Assembly (NCBI RefSeq): GCF_014799995.1
Contig: NZ_JAAVGY010000017.1
Coordinates: forward strand, 1-34,525
Direction: 5' to 3'
From: Helicobacter sp.
GTDB lineage: Bacteria; Campylobacterota; Campylobacteria; Campylobacterales; Helicobacteraceae
DNA: 34,525 bases
Of the stretch, positions 23,470 through 31,042 are shown piece after piece. Below the pieces are notes generated by a model, which saw only the letters and a program-made list of their open reading frames with translations, had not been told where the DNA came from and did not search any database. The translations under genes and the position numbers were made by a program. The stretch's first letter is position 1. Each line of letters starts with the position of its first letter.

Positions 23470-23879
23470 TTCTAGGCTTCATTTACTTATTTTTGGAAGT
23501 GCTTATCACTTATCAAATCATTGATAACATAGGCGTCTTGGGTTTTGTATTGGAAATTATTTTGAGTGCGCTTTTTGGGTTTTTTATTCTGATGAATTAC
23601 CGCTACTTTTTAAGTGAAGCAATGCTACGCTTGAGGGAACGACAAATTAGCTATGAGGCTTTTGTCAGCTCTAATGTTTTTAGGATACTCGGGGCGATTT
23701 TATTGATTTTACCCGGTGGCTTAACGGATATTTTGGGGATTTTAATGCAATTTAGCTCGCTTGGATTCTTGCTTTTCAAACCCTTTATGAAAAAGCCTCC
23801 TTTGGATTCTGCGCATTCTACTAATGCGCCTCAAAATAGTGAAATCATTGATGTAGAAATCATAGAAAATAACAAATAA
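23460..23879 (+). CDS. fxsA: FxsA family inner-membrane protein
   Basis: 139 residues with hydrophobic segments near 3-25, 28-46 and 78-98, a conserved central E-x2-L-S-x-L-F-G turn, a glycine-rich I-L-P-G-G-L-T-D-I-L-G and a charged tail. This matches FxsA, a cytoplasmic-membrane protein known in E. coli for relieving phage T7 exclusion by the F plasmid when overproduced; its normal role is unclear. It overlaps the proS end and precedes hemC by 9 bases. Confidence 0.85.
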   Translation: MPLILGFIYLFLEVLITYQIIDNIGVLGFVLEIILSALFGFFILMNYRYFLSEAMLRLRERQISYEAFVSSNVFRILGAILLILPGGLTDILGILMQFSSLGFLLFKPFMKKPPLDSAHSTNAPQNSEIIDVEIIENNK

Positions 23880-23888
23880 GGAAAACCT

Positions 23889-24827
23889 ATGCAACAACTT
23901 ATCATCGGCACGCGTGGAAGTGTGCTAGCACTTTGGCAAGCAAACCATATTCAAGAGCGTCTCCAAACACAATATCCGCAAATCAATGTAGAAATAAAAA
24001 TTGTCAAAACCAAAGGCGATAAAATCCTAGATGTGCCTTTAGCAAAAATCGGCGGAAAAGGGCTATTCACTAAAGAATTAGAGGAATTGCTGCTACAAGG
24101 CGAAATTGATTTGGCAGTGCATAGCCTTAAAGATGTGCCTGTGGAATTTGTAGAGGGCTTAGGACTAGCGGCAATCACCAAACGAGAAGATGTGCGGGAT
24201 AGCTTCCTAAGCTTCAAATATTCTAGTTTAGAGGAATTGCCACAAGGGGCACGCGTAGGGACAACTTCATTAAGGCGCGTAATGCAGCTTAGTGCATTAA
24301 GGGCGGACTTGGATATGCAAAGCTTACGCGGAAATGTCCAAACGCGCCTCAAACGATTGAGAGAGGGCGACTTTGACGCAATTATTTTGGCTCAAGCGGG
24401 AGTGAATCGGCTAGGCATTAGTGAGGAAGTACCCCACATTATCCCACTAGACTTTATGATTCCAGCTATGGGGCAAGCGGCACTTGGGGTAGAATGCAAA
24501 AAGGGAAGCGAAACCGAATCGCTCTTGCAATTCTTAAATGACTCCAAAGCTGCCTTTGAAACTGCTTGTGAGCGGGCATTCGTGCGCACACTCAATGGAG
24601 GTTGCCAAGTACCTATTGGCGTCAATGCAACTTTAGAGAATGGAATCTTAAAAGTGCGTGCGATTTTGGGCTTACCCAATGGCACAGAAATCTTGCGTGA
24701 ATGCCTAGAAGCGCAAGTACAAACTCTTGCAGATTGCGAACGCATAGGCGTGCAAATGGCACAGAATTTTCTCAAACAAGGTGCGGGGGAAATTTTGCAA
24801 AAAGCTCAAAATTGGGAATTTGAGTAA
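23889..24827 (+). CDS. hemC: Porphobilinogen deaminase (hydroxymethylbilane synthase)
   Basis: Joins four porphobilinogen units into hydroxymethylbilane for heme synthesis. 312 residues. I-G-T-R-G-S-V-L-A-L-W-Q-A at 6-18, the substrate loop around H-S-L-K-D-V-P (78-84), R-R and R-G-N-V-Q-T-R. Cys239 in L-N-G-G-C-Q-V-P-I-G carries the dipyrromethane cofactor. Last gene of the plus-strand operon; it converges on gmhB. Confidence 0.97.
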   Translation: MQQLIIGTRGSVLALWQANHIQERLQTQYPQINVEIKIVKTKGDKILDVPLAKIGGKGLFTKELEELLLQGEIDLAVHSLKDVPVEFVEGLGLAAITKREDVRDSFLSFKYSSLEELPQGARVGTTSLRRVMQLSALRADLDMQSLRGNVQTRLKRLREGDFDAIILAQAGVNRLGISEEVPHIIPLDFMIPAMGQAALGVECKKGSETESLLQFLNDSKAAFETACERAFVRTLNGGCQVPIGVNATLENGILKVRAILGLPNGTEILRECLEAQVQTLADCERIGVQMAQNFLKQGAGEILQKAQNWEFE

Positions 24828-24861
24828 TCCCCTTTGCTCCTGTGAGATTCTGCCAATGCGT

Positions 24862-24920
24862 CCTTGCGAAGCCTTTGTAAAAGTCTGTGGCGATTCCTGT
24901 CATTGCAAGATTCCACTCGC
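24862..24920. repeat. Degenerate dispersed palindromic repeat
   Basis: CCTTGCGAAGCCTTTG, then AAAAGTCTGTGGCGATTC, then TGTCATTGCAAGATTCCAC, resembling the family ends (CATTGCGA / TGGCAATC) with several substitutions. It lies in the 142-base convergent gap between hemC and gmhB. Confidence 0.5.
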
Positions 24921-24969
24921 AAAATCAATAATATTAAACTTTAAAATTCAAACAATGGAATCTCAAAAA

Positions 24970-25530
24970 CTAGAGCAAAATCTCCATTGCCTCTTTGAGA
25001 TTATCCACTCTGTGTGTGGAACTTGAAGATTCTTCAGAGCCTATAAGAATCCGCGTTTGCACTCCTACTTTCAATCCCGCCTGCATATCAGTTTCTTTAT
25101 CTCCCAAAATATAGGAATCGCATTCTTTCATTTTAAGATTAAATGTTTGGATTGCTTGCTCTAGCATTGCGGATTTGGGTTTGCGGCAAGCGCATTGCTC
25201 CTCTTTGGTATGCGGACAGAAATAAATGCCATCAAAGCCGACATTATTAGGCACAAACCCGCTTTTGCGCAAAGGAATCATTAGGCAAGAGCGAATCGTG
25301 TTTTGCATAAATGTGCTTAAAGTCTCAAAATCCTTTTGAGTAAAGATTCCACGATTGATTCCTGATTGGTTGGTAACCAAAAAACAAAGCGTATCTTGCT
25401 TTTTGAGCTCTAAAAACAGCTCCATAAAATGCGGTGCGAAATAAAATTCCTCCACCTTGTAACCATAGGGCGTATCCTCAAGATTCACTACACCATCTCT
25501 ATCAAAAAACACTACCTTGCGTCCTCTCAT
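24970..25530 (-). CDS. gmhB: D-glycero-D-manno-heptose 1,7-bisphosphate 7-phosphatase
   Basis: HAD-family phosphatase in ADP-heptose synthesis for the LPS inner core. 186 residues. Motif I is F-F-D-R-D-G-V-V-N, with Asp10 as nucleophile and Asp12; T-N-Q-S-G-I follows. The zinc-binding motif C-P-H ... C-A-C-R-K-P distinguishes GmhB from histidinol-phosphatase relatives, and the late motif is G-D-K-E-T-D. Its ATG overlaps the stop of the transporter gene by four bases, so the pair is coupled. Other heptose genes are not in the window. Confidence 0.92.
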   Translation of the reverse strand: MRGRKVVFFDRDGVVNLEDTPYGYKVEEFYFAPHFMELFLELKKQDTLCFLVTNQSGINRGIFTQKDFETLSTFMQNTIRSCLMIPLRKSGFVPNNVGFDGIYFCPHTKEEQCACRKPKSAMLEQAIQTFNLKMKECDSYILGDKETDMQAGLKVGVQTRILIGSEESSSSTHRVDNLKEAMEILL

Positions 25531-26075
25531 CGTGCAAAAACTCCTAAAAACCTTTGTATTTTAATTCCAAAAAGATAAAATAAAGGTGTATTGGCAAAGG
25601 CAAAAATAAATTTCATCAAATAATCCCCAAGCATAAGCATTAGCACATTTTGCCACGGGAGAATAAACAAAAAGGCGATATGAAAAAATATCATCGTATC
25701 CACAGCTTGTGAAAATGCCGTGCTGCCCGCGCTCCTAAGCCACCAAACCTTAGGAAACTTAGACTTAATCCAATAAAACGCATAAACATCTAATTGTTGC
25801 GAGACAAAAAACGCACTTATGCTTGCAAGGGCGATTCTAAACTCACTCAAGAACAAAGAGGGAGCAAAGGCGCAAACAATTCCAATGCGCACGACTTTTA
25901 ATACCTCTTGCTTGCTATATTTCTCTGCTAAAATATCTGCAAGCAAAAAGGTAAAGGGATAAGTCAATGCCCCAAAGGTAAAAAAATCATTCAGAGGAAA
26001 TTGCACAAGATAGTTTGAAGCAACGATTAATGTAGTAAAAATCACCACAGATACAACAATAACGACTTTGGACAT
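25527..26075 (-). CDS. Queuosine precursor transporter (YhhQ/VUT family)
   Basis: 182 residues with about six membrane segments. The family signature is visible as P-F-T-F-L-L-A-D-I-L-A-E-K-Y near 40-53 and G-D-Y-L-M-K-F near 147-153. YhhQ proteins import queuine-pathway bases (preQ0/preQ1) for tRNA modification. No preQ1 riboswitch is evident upstream. A TAAAAT box and a small ATAAAA / TTTTAT hairpin lie at 26093-26108 before the start. First gene of a two-gene unit with gmhB. Confidence 0.88.
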   Translation of the reverse strand: MSKVVIVVSVVIFTTLIVASNYLVQFPLNDFFTFGALTYPFTFLLADILAEKYSKQEVLKVVRIGIVCAFAPSLFLSEFRIALASISAFFVSQQLDVYAFYWIKSKFPKVWWLRSAGSTAFSQAVDTMIFFHIAFLFILPWQNVLMLMLGDYLMKFIFAFANTPLFYLFGIKIQRFLGVFAR

Positions 26076-26154
26076 TTCTTACCCTGTTTTAAATAAAACG
26101 TATTTTATGATTTTTGGACTTAAGATTTGATTGTTTGATTTTGGCTTATCATCA

Positions 26155-26517
26155 TCAATCACTACTTGCTTCATTTGCGAGGAGTTCCTTTATCTCTTTT
26201 TTAACCCTCTCCAGACACTTACAGATGAGAATCGGAATCAAAGAATTGATTGTGTCGATGCTTTTATCCCACCACTTAAGCCTAAGCAATAACGAAATCA
26301 GCTCCTCATCAAATCTCTTTTAACCACTCTCGCAGGATTCTAACCGCAATCACATAGAGAGTAATATGCGTTAGATGGCTTTTAAAATCCGAATCACTAA
26401 TATGTAAAATCACCTACGATGATTTGGATTCTTTATTATCGGCTTGACATAGCAAACATAATCAATGCCTTTTATTGGAAAGAAATTATTTGGATTGGGA
26501 GTAATTTTGTTTTTCAT
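26155..26517 (-). pseudogene. Decayed CatB-like (XAT family) O-acetyltransferase
   Basis: Minus-strand remnant in the otherwise empty 703-base gap 26076-26778. With a good AAAGGAG, ATG 26517 starts M-K-N-K-I-T-P-N-P-N-N-F-F-P-I-K-G, typical of hexapeptide-repeat acetyltransferases of the CatB/Vat group. The frame continues to K-P-I-I-K-N-P-N and is then broken; pieces V-G-D-F-T-Y and S-D-S-D-F-K appear in other frames. Near the 3' end N-P-A-R-V-V-K-R and then R-F-D-E-E-L-I-S-L-L-L, L-K-W-W-D match the family C-terminus, again with a frameshift. Most of the beta-helix core, about 100 residues, is missing. So it has frameshifts plus an internal deletion and is surely non-functional. Confidence 0.75.
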
Positions 26518-26543
26518 GCTCTCGTCTCCTTTAGATTGCTACA

Positions 26544-26560
26544 ATTCTATTGCATAGAAT
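26544..26560. other. Hairpin upstream of the acetyltransferase pseudogene
   Basis: Perfect 7-bp inverted repeat ATTCTAT / ATAGAAT with a TGC loop, 27 bases before the old start codon. It could be a relic operator. Confidence 0.25.
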
Positions 26561-26592
26561 CTAATGATACAATGGCTAGCTAGCTCTTTGTC

Positions 26593-26714
26593 ATTGCGAA
26601 GCCTCGTTAGAGGCTGCGGCAATCTATAATCCAAAGTCTCACCTAAAGATTCCATTGTAAAATTTACTTTTTGCAAGATTATGAATTGCCACGAATGCTA
26701 TGCATTCTCGCAAT
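26593..26714. repeat. Composite dispersed palindromic repeat (two modules and linker)
   Basis: Two ATTGC...GCAAT modules, at 26593-26623 (inner stem AGCCTC / GAGGCT, loop GTTA) and 26685-26714 (inner stem GAATGC / GCATTC, loop TAT), joined by a linker whose 26644-26676 part matches 5634-5666 inverted with one difference in 33. It resembles a MITE-like composite unit, between the pseudogene and bcp. Confidence 0.75.
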
Positions 26715-26778
26715 GACAAATAGTCAAATGGATTACCTATATTCCTATTTTTTCCTACTCCCATTATTTCCAAGCCAA

Positions 26779-27261
26779 TTAAACTGATTGCGCCCCTTGT
26801 AATTCCTTGAGTTTGGCTAAAACCTCTGCAATATGTCCTTTGACTTTAACATTTTTCCAAATATAGGCGATTTCTCCTTTGGGATTGATAAGAAAAGTCG
26901 AACGAATCACGCCCTCATATTCCTTACCATAGAGCTTTTTTAGCCCCCACGCCCCATAATTTTTAAATGTGGATTTTTGGCTATCACTCAACAAAGTAAA
27001 ATTCAAAGATTTCTTTGCAATAAAGCTTTGGTGTGTCTTGACGCTATCTGGGCTAATCCCAAGCACAACCGCATTTAAAGCGTCAAAAGATTCTCTCTCA
27101 TCGCGAAAGTCGCAGGCTTCCATTGTGCAGCCCGGTGTTTTGTCTTTAGGATAAAAATACACTATAACCCAACTTCCTTGAAAGTCGTGCAGAGAAATCT
27201 CGGCATTATCTTGATTGGGCAAGCTAAAGGCTGGGGCTTTCTGATTAATTTTTAATTCCAT
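26779..27261 (-). CDS. bcp: Thiol peroxidase (Bcp/PrxQ peroxiredoxin)
   Basis: Reduces hydroperoxides using thioredoxin. 160 residues. Peroxidatic Cys45 and resolving Cys50 lie in P-G-C-T-M-E-A-C-D-F, the five-residue spacing of atypical 2-Cys PrxQ proteins; Y-P-K-D-x-T-P-G-C is intact. Cytosolic. It is the last gene of the minus-strand run, 15 bases after folB. Confidence 0.95.
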   Translation of the reverse strand: MELKINQKAPAFSLPNQDNAEISLHDFQGSWVIVYFYPKDKTPGCTMEACDFRDERESFDALNAVVLGISPDSVKTHQSFIAKKSLNFTLLSDSQKSTFKNYGAWGLKKLYGKEYEGVIRSTFLINPKGEIAYIWKNVKVKGHIAEVLAKLKELQGAQSV

Positions 27262-27276
27262 TTTCTAATCCTTTAT

Positions 27277-27660
27277 TTATCTTTGATAATTAATTTTTAT
27301 TGAAACATTGCAATCCTCAAAAATTTCTAGTTTTGTAATCTTAATCCAAAACTCCTTGATTTGAGGAAAACGCAAGGGAATCTCACGATAAAAATAGTGT
27401 TGCGCTTCCTCTAGCAATCCAAACTGACGCTCAAAGGATTCCTTGATAAAATCTCTTAGAATCCGATAGTCTAAAAACTTTTTCCTTGTGTCTAAATTCC
27501 TATTGGATTGTGTTTTGGGATTCCAAACATAAGTAAATTCCGCATTGATAAGGATTTTTTGCGTTTTTTGACGCTCACTTGGAAGAATCCCAATGACTGC
27601 CTCTAGGATAAGATCCTCTAAACAAATCGTATAATATTCTTTAGATTCATCATTTGGCAT
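27277..27660 (-). CDS. folB: Dihydroneopterin aldolase-like protein
   Basis: 127 residues. I-C-L-E-D-L-I-L-E-A-V-I-G-I-L-P-S-E-R-Q-K-T-Q near 12-34 matches the folB signature (a short G-I/V-x-E-x-E/R-x-x-Q segment), with the strand pattern of the tunnelling fold. FolB cleaves dihydroneopterin to 6-hydroxymethyl-dihydropterin and glycolaldehyde in folate synthesis. The Helicobacter form is divergent and I cannot confirm all active-site residues, so activity is inferred. Confidence 0.75.
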   Translation of the reverse strand: MPNDESKEYYTICLEDLILEAVIGILPSERQKTQKILINAEFTYVWNPKTQSNRNLDTRKKFLDYRILRDFIKESFERQFGLLEEAQHYFYREIPLRFPQIKEFWIKITKLEIFEDCNVSIKINYQR

Positions 27661-27695
27661 TGCGATTCCTTATTGCTATCTCAAAAATATGTTTC

Positions 27696-28283
27696 CTAAT
27701 CTAGTGATGCAAGTGCGTTGATGAGCGCAGAATTGATTGCTTGATTCATTGCCCCAATAATGAGATAAAAATCCCCTTTGGACACTTTTGTTTCTACACT
27801 GAAAATTGTGCTAGAATCGTGTTTTTGGACAAGAAGATTCAGCACAACTGCTTCTTGCTGCTCATCATAATAAAAATCCAAAACCTTTAAAGCAAGTGTT
27901 GGGATTCCACTTTTTATTTCCTCTGTCATCACGAGATTCATTGGTTCAAACATTTTTAGCACGAGAGAATCTACCATCAAAGGCAGAGGTTCAATCCACT
28001 CATTTCGCGCAAAGTATTCTATTGTGTTTTCATTGGTTTTATAGGCAATCTTTCTACTTGCGATTTTAAGACTTGCCTGCGTCCCAAGATACACAAAAGA
28101 GAGTGGATTTCGCACTTTTTGCACCATTGTAGCCCGCTCTGCCTTGTGGCGCGCTAAAGCCTCTGTGTCCAAACTCAACTCATAATGCTGAATCTTGGGC
28201 AATTCTTTGCCCAAACAGCCGCTAAAAACCAATAAACACACAAGCAGAAAAAAGCCTTTAAAGATTGGATTTACTCTTTGCAT
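27696..28283 (-). CDS. Auxiliary lipoprotein of a MCE-type lipid transporter
   Basis: 195 residues. The signal ends in a lipobox, F-S-G-C (Cys23), so it is a lipid-anchored envelope protein. The mature part fits the ABC-transport auxiliary family (PqiC/YmbA-like): a Y-E-L-S-L-type early strand, then A-S-R-K-I-A-Y and D-F-Y-Y-D-E-Q-Q-E-A-V-V near the end. It directly follows mlaD (18 bases) and probably works with the MlaE-MlaF-MlaD complex, standing where enterobacteria have MlaC. Confidence 0.75.
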   Translation of the reverse strand: MQRVNPIFKGFFLLVCLLVFSGCLGKELPKIQHYELSLDTEALARHKAERATMVQKVRNPLSFVYLGTQASLKIASRKIAYKTNENTIEYFARNEWIEPLPLMVDSLVLKMFEPMNLVMTEEIKSGIPTLALKVLDFYYDEQQEAVVLNLLVQKHDSSTIFSVETKVSKGDFYLIIGAMNQAINSALINALASLD

Positions 28284-28301
28284 TCATTTCCTTTCAATTC
28301 G

Positions 28302-29105
28302 TTATTCGCGTGGTCCTAAAACCTGCTCTCTTGTGCCAAACAAAAACTCACTTGGCGCATTAGAAAAATCCTCCACAGAAACCTCCACCCTTTGCAAAAT
28401 CTGCTCTAGTGTTTTGGAGTTTTGCTCCAAATCATACAAAAGCGGGGTTAGAATCATACGCAAATTATAATCTCCACTCGTAATATCACGATGAATTACC
28501 TCTCTACTCTCTCCAATTCCCCTAATTTCTCTTTGGGCAGAGGCAAGCACATTTTCTAATTTAGGGGGTAAGCTTGCCAAACCCGACAAAGCCTGCTCAA
28601 TATTGTTCAAATTCTTATCACTCATAAGCCGATTGAGACGATCTAGGCTTGCGCTTAATTTGTCAAAAACATTTTCGGCTTCTCTTCCGACTTTTTCAAT
28701 CCAATTCTCTTGCAAATTCAAAACGACCTTTTCTCCCTCTGGATAGACTTCACCCTCTCCCTGCACAAGAGAGAGAAAAGCCCCTCCTGTAAGCCCTTGT
28801 GAATCTACAAAAATCCGCGCACCCTCTTTTAGCGCAATATCCTTTTTAATCCACAATGTAATCTCTACATCTTCCTTGTTTAAGTTCAATTGATAGCCTT
28901 TCACAAACCCAACAGGTAACCCCAAATACCGCACCGGCGTTTCAGTCCGAATCCCTTTAGGCAGGTTTTTGTTATAGAGATAATATTCGCGATAATCTTT
29001 AAGATTCCTATCGTGCTTCCCTACCCAAAACACGAATCCCGCCAACGCAATGAGCGACACTACAAAAAACACTCCAAGTAGAACATAATTTAACCGCGCT
29101 TCCAT
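28302..29105 (-). CDS. mlaD: MCE domain substrate-binding protein
   Basis: 267 residues. One membrane anchor (about 7-28) is followed by a single MCE domain (about 38-115: P-V-R-Y-L-G-L-P-V-G and D-S-Q-G-L-T-G-G-A-F-L) and a long helical C-terminal part. MlaD hexamers form the periplasmic ring that passes phospholipid between the MlaFE transporter and the outer membrane. It follows mlaF by 8 bases. Confidence 0.9.
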   Translation of the reverse strand: MEARLNYVLLGVFFVVSLIALAGFVFWVGKHDRNLKDYREYYLYNKNLPKGIRTETPVRYLGLPVGFVKGYQLNLNKEDVEITLWIKKDIALKEGARIFVDSQGLTGGAFLSLVQGEGEVYPEGEKVVLNLQENWIEKVGREAENVFDKLSASLDRLNRLMSDKNLNNIEQALSGLASLPPKLENVLASAQREIRGIGESREVIHRDITSGDYNLRMILTPLLYDLEQNSKTLEQILQRVEVSVEDFSNAPSEFLFGTREQVLGPRE

Positions 29106-29113
29106 AATACTCC

Positions 29114-29857
29114 TTAAATCTGATACAAAAACAAATCTAGCGATTCTGTTTGTTGCTCTAAAGTGCGCACACTTCCTTCAAAAAACACCTTTTGGTCTTT
29201 TAATATCACCATTCTATCCACCGCACCTTTCACGGATTCCATATCGTGCGTTACCATTACGACACTAAGTTCTAATAAATCTCTTAATTCCATAATCAAA
29301 TCGTCAAAATGCCTTGCGCTCTTAGGGTCTAGCCCGCTCGTTGGCTCATCTAAAAACAAAATTTTGGGACTCAAAGCAAGCGCACGCGCTAATCCTACGC
29401 GTTTCACCATTCCACCGCTTAATTCGTTGGGATAGAGTTTCGCCACTTCTGCCTTTAACCCTACGCGCGTCAGCCAAATATACGCAAGAGATTCTATGTC
29501 TTGGCTGCTAAAATGCGTCCATTCGCGCAAAGGAATCATAAGATTCTCTAAGACGCTTAGAGAGCTAAAGAGTGCGCCAAACTGAAACAAAACTCCGATA
29601 TTTAATTTCATTTTCAGCGCGTCTTTCGCATTGAGCCTCCAAATATCCTGCCCCAAAATCCGCACTTCCCCTCTTTTAGGCTGTTTTAAGAAAATCATTG
29701 TGTTAAGCAATGTGCTTTTGCCGCTGCCGCTGCCGCCAAGCAAAGCAAAAATTTCTTTTTTGCCTATGTTAAAAGAGATTCTATCGTGAATTACGCGCGT
29801 GCCATAAGTTGTTGTAAGATTACGAACCTCTACGATGTTTTGAGTGTTTGTTTCCAT
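29114..29857 (-). CDS. mlaF: ABC transporter ATPase of the lipid (Mla) transporter
   Basis: 247 residues, a full ABC domain: Walker A G-G-S-G-S-G-K-S-T at 41-49, Q-loop F-Q-F-G-A-L-F-S, the L-S-G-G-M signature at 146-150 (the Met variant is typical of the MlaF group), Walker B L-F-L-D-E-P (D170, E171) and the switch His in V-T-H-D. It powers MlaE. Its ATG follows the mlaE stop without a gap. Confidence 0.95.
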   Translation of the reverse strand: METNTQNIVEVRNLTTTYGTRVIHDRISFNIGKKEIFALLGGSGSGKSTLLNTMIFLKQPKRGEVRILGQDIWRLNAKDALKMKLNIGVLFQFGALFSSLSVLENLMIPLREWTHFSSQDIESLAYIWLTRVGLKAEVAKLYPNELSGGMVKRVGLARALALSPKILFLDEPTSGLDPKSARHFDDLIMELRDLLELSVVMVTHDMESVKGAVDRMVILKDQKVFFEGSVRTLEQQTESLDLFLYQI

Positions 29858-31024
29858 TTACCAACCTAATTGCGTAAAGATTACGGAACACAACGCGTCA
29901 AAGGCAATCACACAAAAGATAGATTCTACCACGCTCTTTGTCGTGTGGATTCCAATACTGCGCGTATCTTTTTCTACGATAAATCCGTGATAGCAGCCAA
30001 TAAATGCAATAATCAGCCCGAAAAAAGGAGCTTTTAGAAATCCAATCCAGAAATGTCGCATTTCAACCATTTGCAAAAACCGCTCCACAAACTGCTCACT
30101 GCTGATTGCTAATTGCATTGATGAAACCAACATTGCGCCCACAAGCCCAAAGATGTCCGCGATAAAAACAACAAGAGGCAATGCGACACAAAGCGCGATG
30201 ACACGAGGCAATACTAAAAAACTCATTGGATTAAACCCCATTACATTCATCGCGTCAATCTCTTGTGTCGCGCGCATCATCCCAATCTCTGCGCTAAACG
30301 CCGATGCGCTACGACCCGCAATGATAATTGCGGTAATAATCGGTGACATTTCGCGTAAAGTCAGCATAGAACTCATTTCAACAATCAGAATGCTTGCCCC
30401 AAATTGTGCGAGCTGGAGGCTTCCTTGATAAGCGACCACGATTCCAATCAAAAAACAAGCGAGAGAGACAATCGGGATTGCCTTAATCAATGCCTCTTGA
30501 ATCTGAAAAAACAAAGCCTTGAGGCGAATATTTGCGGGGTTTATGAAACTGATTAAAAAATAATAGAGCATTTCTCCTAAGAATCCAAGAGCGACCAAAA
30601 GGCGATGACCCAAGCTTTTTAGAATCCAAAAAGTATCTAAATGCCATTGAATCAATTCGTCTGTAATTGCGGTTTTATTGGGGGTTGTTTTGTCTTGCAA
30701 AATCATAAAAATCCGCTTGGGCTTTTCAGAGTTCAGGAGGGCATTTTGCGAATCCTCAAGTCGGATTCTTGCTGTTTGCTTAGATTTAAAGTCCTCTAGC
30801 CACCGAAGCAGAATCTCCCCACCGCAGAAATCTAAATCAAAATCCTCTTTGAGCGTGATACTTGCATTGACACCCCTTTGCGATTCTGCATATTTTGCAA
30901 TAGAATCCCAAGCCCTATTTAACGCTGCAAGTGCTTGCCTAGAGAGGCTTTTATCCCAAACCCCGCCTAAAACAATCTTGACGTTTCCTGCATTCTCATA
31001 AAGAATCTCTAAATTTGCCTGCAT
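29858..31024 (-). CDS. mlaE: Lipid transporter permease with fused N-terminal STAS-like domain
   Basis: 388 residues. Residues 1-95 form a small mixed alpha/beta domain resembling STAS/MlaB; residues ~125-388 are the MlaE permease with five or six membrane helices and conserved G-x-V-V-A-Y-Q-G, A-G-R-S-A-S-A-F-S-A-E-I-G and M-R-A-T-Q-E-I-D-A-M. In E. coli MlaB is a separate protein that activates MlaF; here the equivalent seems fused to the permease. The complex sits in the inner membrane. No separate mlaB is seen. Confidence 0.9.
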   Translation of the reverse strand: MQANLEILYENAGNVKIVLGGVWDKSLSRQALAALNRAWDSIAKYAESQRGVNASITLKEDFDLDFCGGEILLRWLEDFKSKQTARIRLEDSQNALLNSEKPKRIFMILQDKTTPNKTAITDELIQWHLDTFWILKSLGHRLLVALGFLGEMLYYFLISFINPANIRLKALFFQIQEALIKAIPIVSLACFLIGIVVAYQGSLQLAQFGASILIVEMSSMLTLREMSPIITAIIIAGRSASAFSAEIGMMRATQEIDAMNVMGFNPMSFLVLPRVIALCVALPLVVFIADIFGLVGAMLVSSMQLAISSEQFVERFLQMVEMRHFWIGFLKAPFFGLIIAFIGCYHGFIVEKDTRSIGIHTTKSVVESIFCVIAFDALCSVIFTQLGW

Positions 31025-31042
31025 TGGCTGCCATTATCAAGA

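Noticed and set aside
24781..25026. Plus-strand frame across the hemC end and gmhB end
   Set aside because: Overlaps two well-supported genes and a repeat; composition is unlike a protein.
26076..26130. preQ1 riboswitch before the queuosine-precursor transporter
   Set aside because: The leader is short and A/T-rich; the conserved C-rich pairing and A-rich tail of preQ1 aptamers are not visible.
26114..26323. Plus-strand 69-codon frame
   Set aside because: It is antisense to the acetyltransferase remnant, whose minus-strand similarity explains the sequence.
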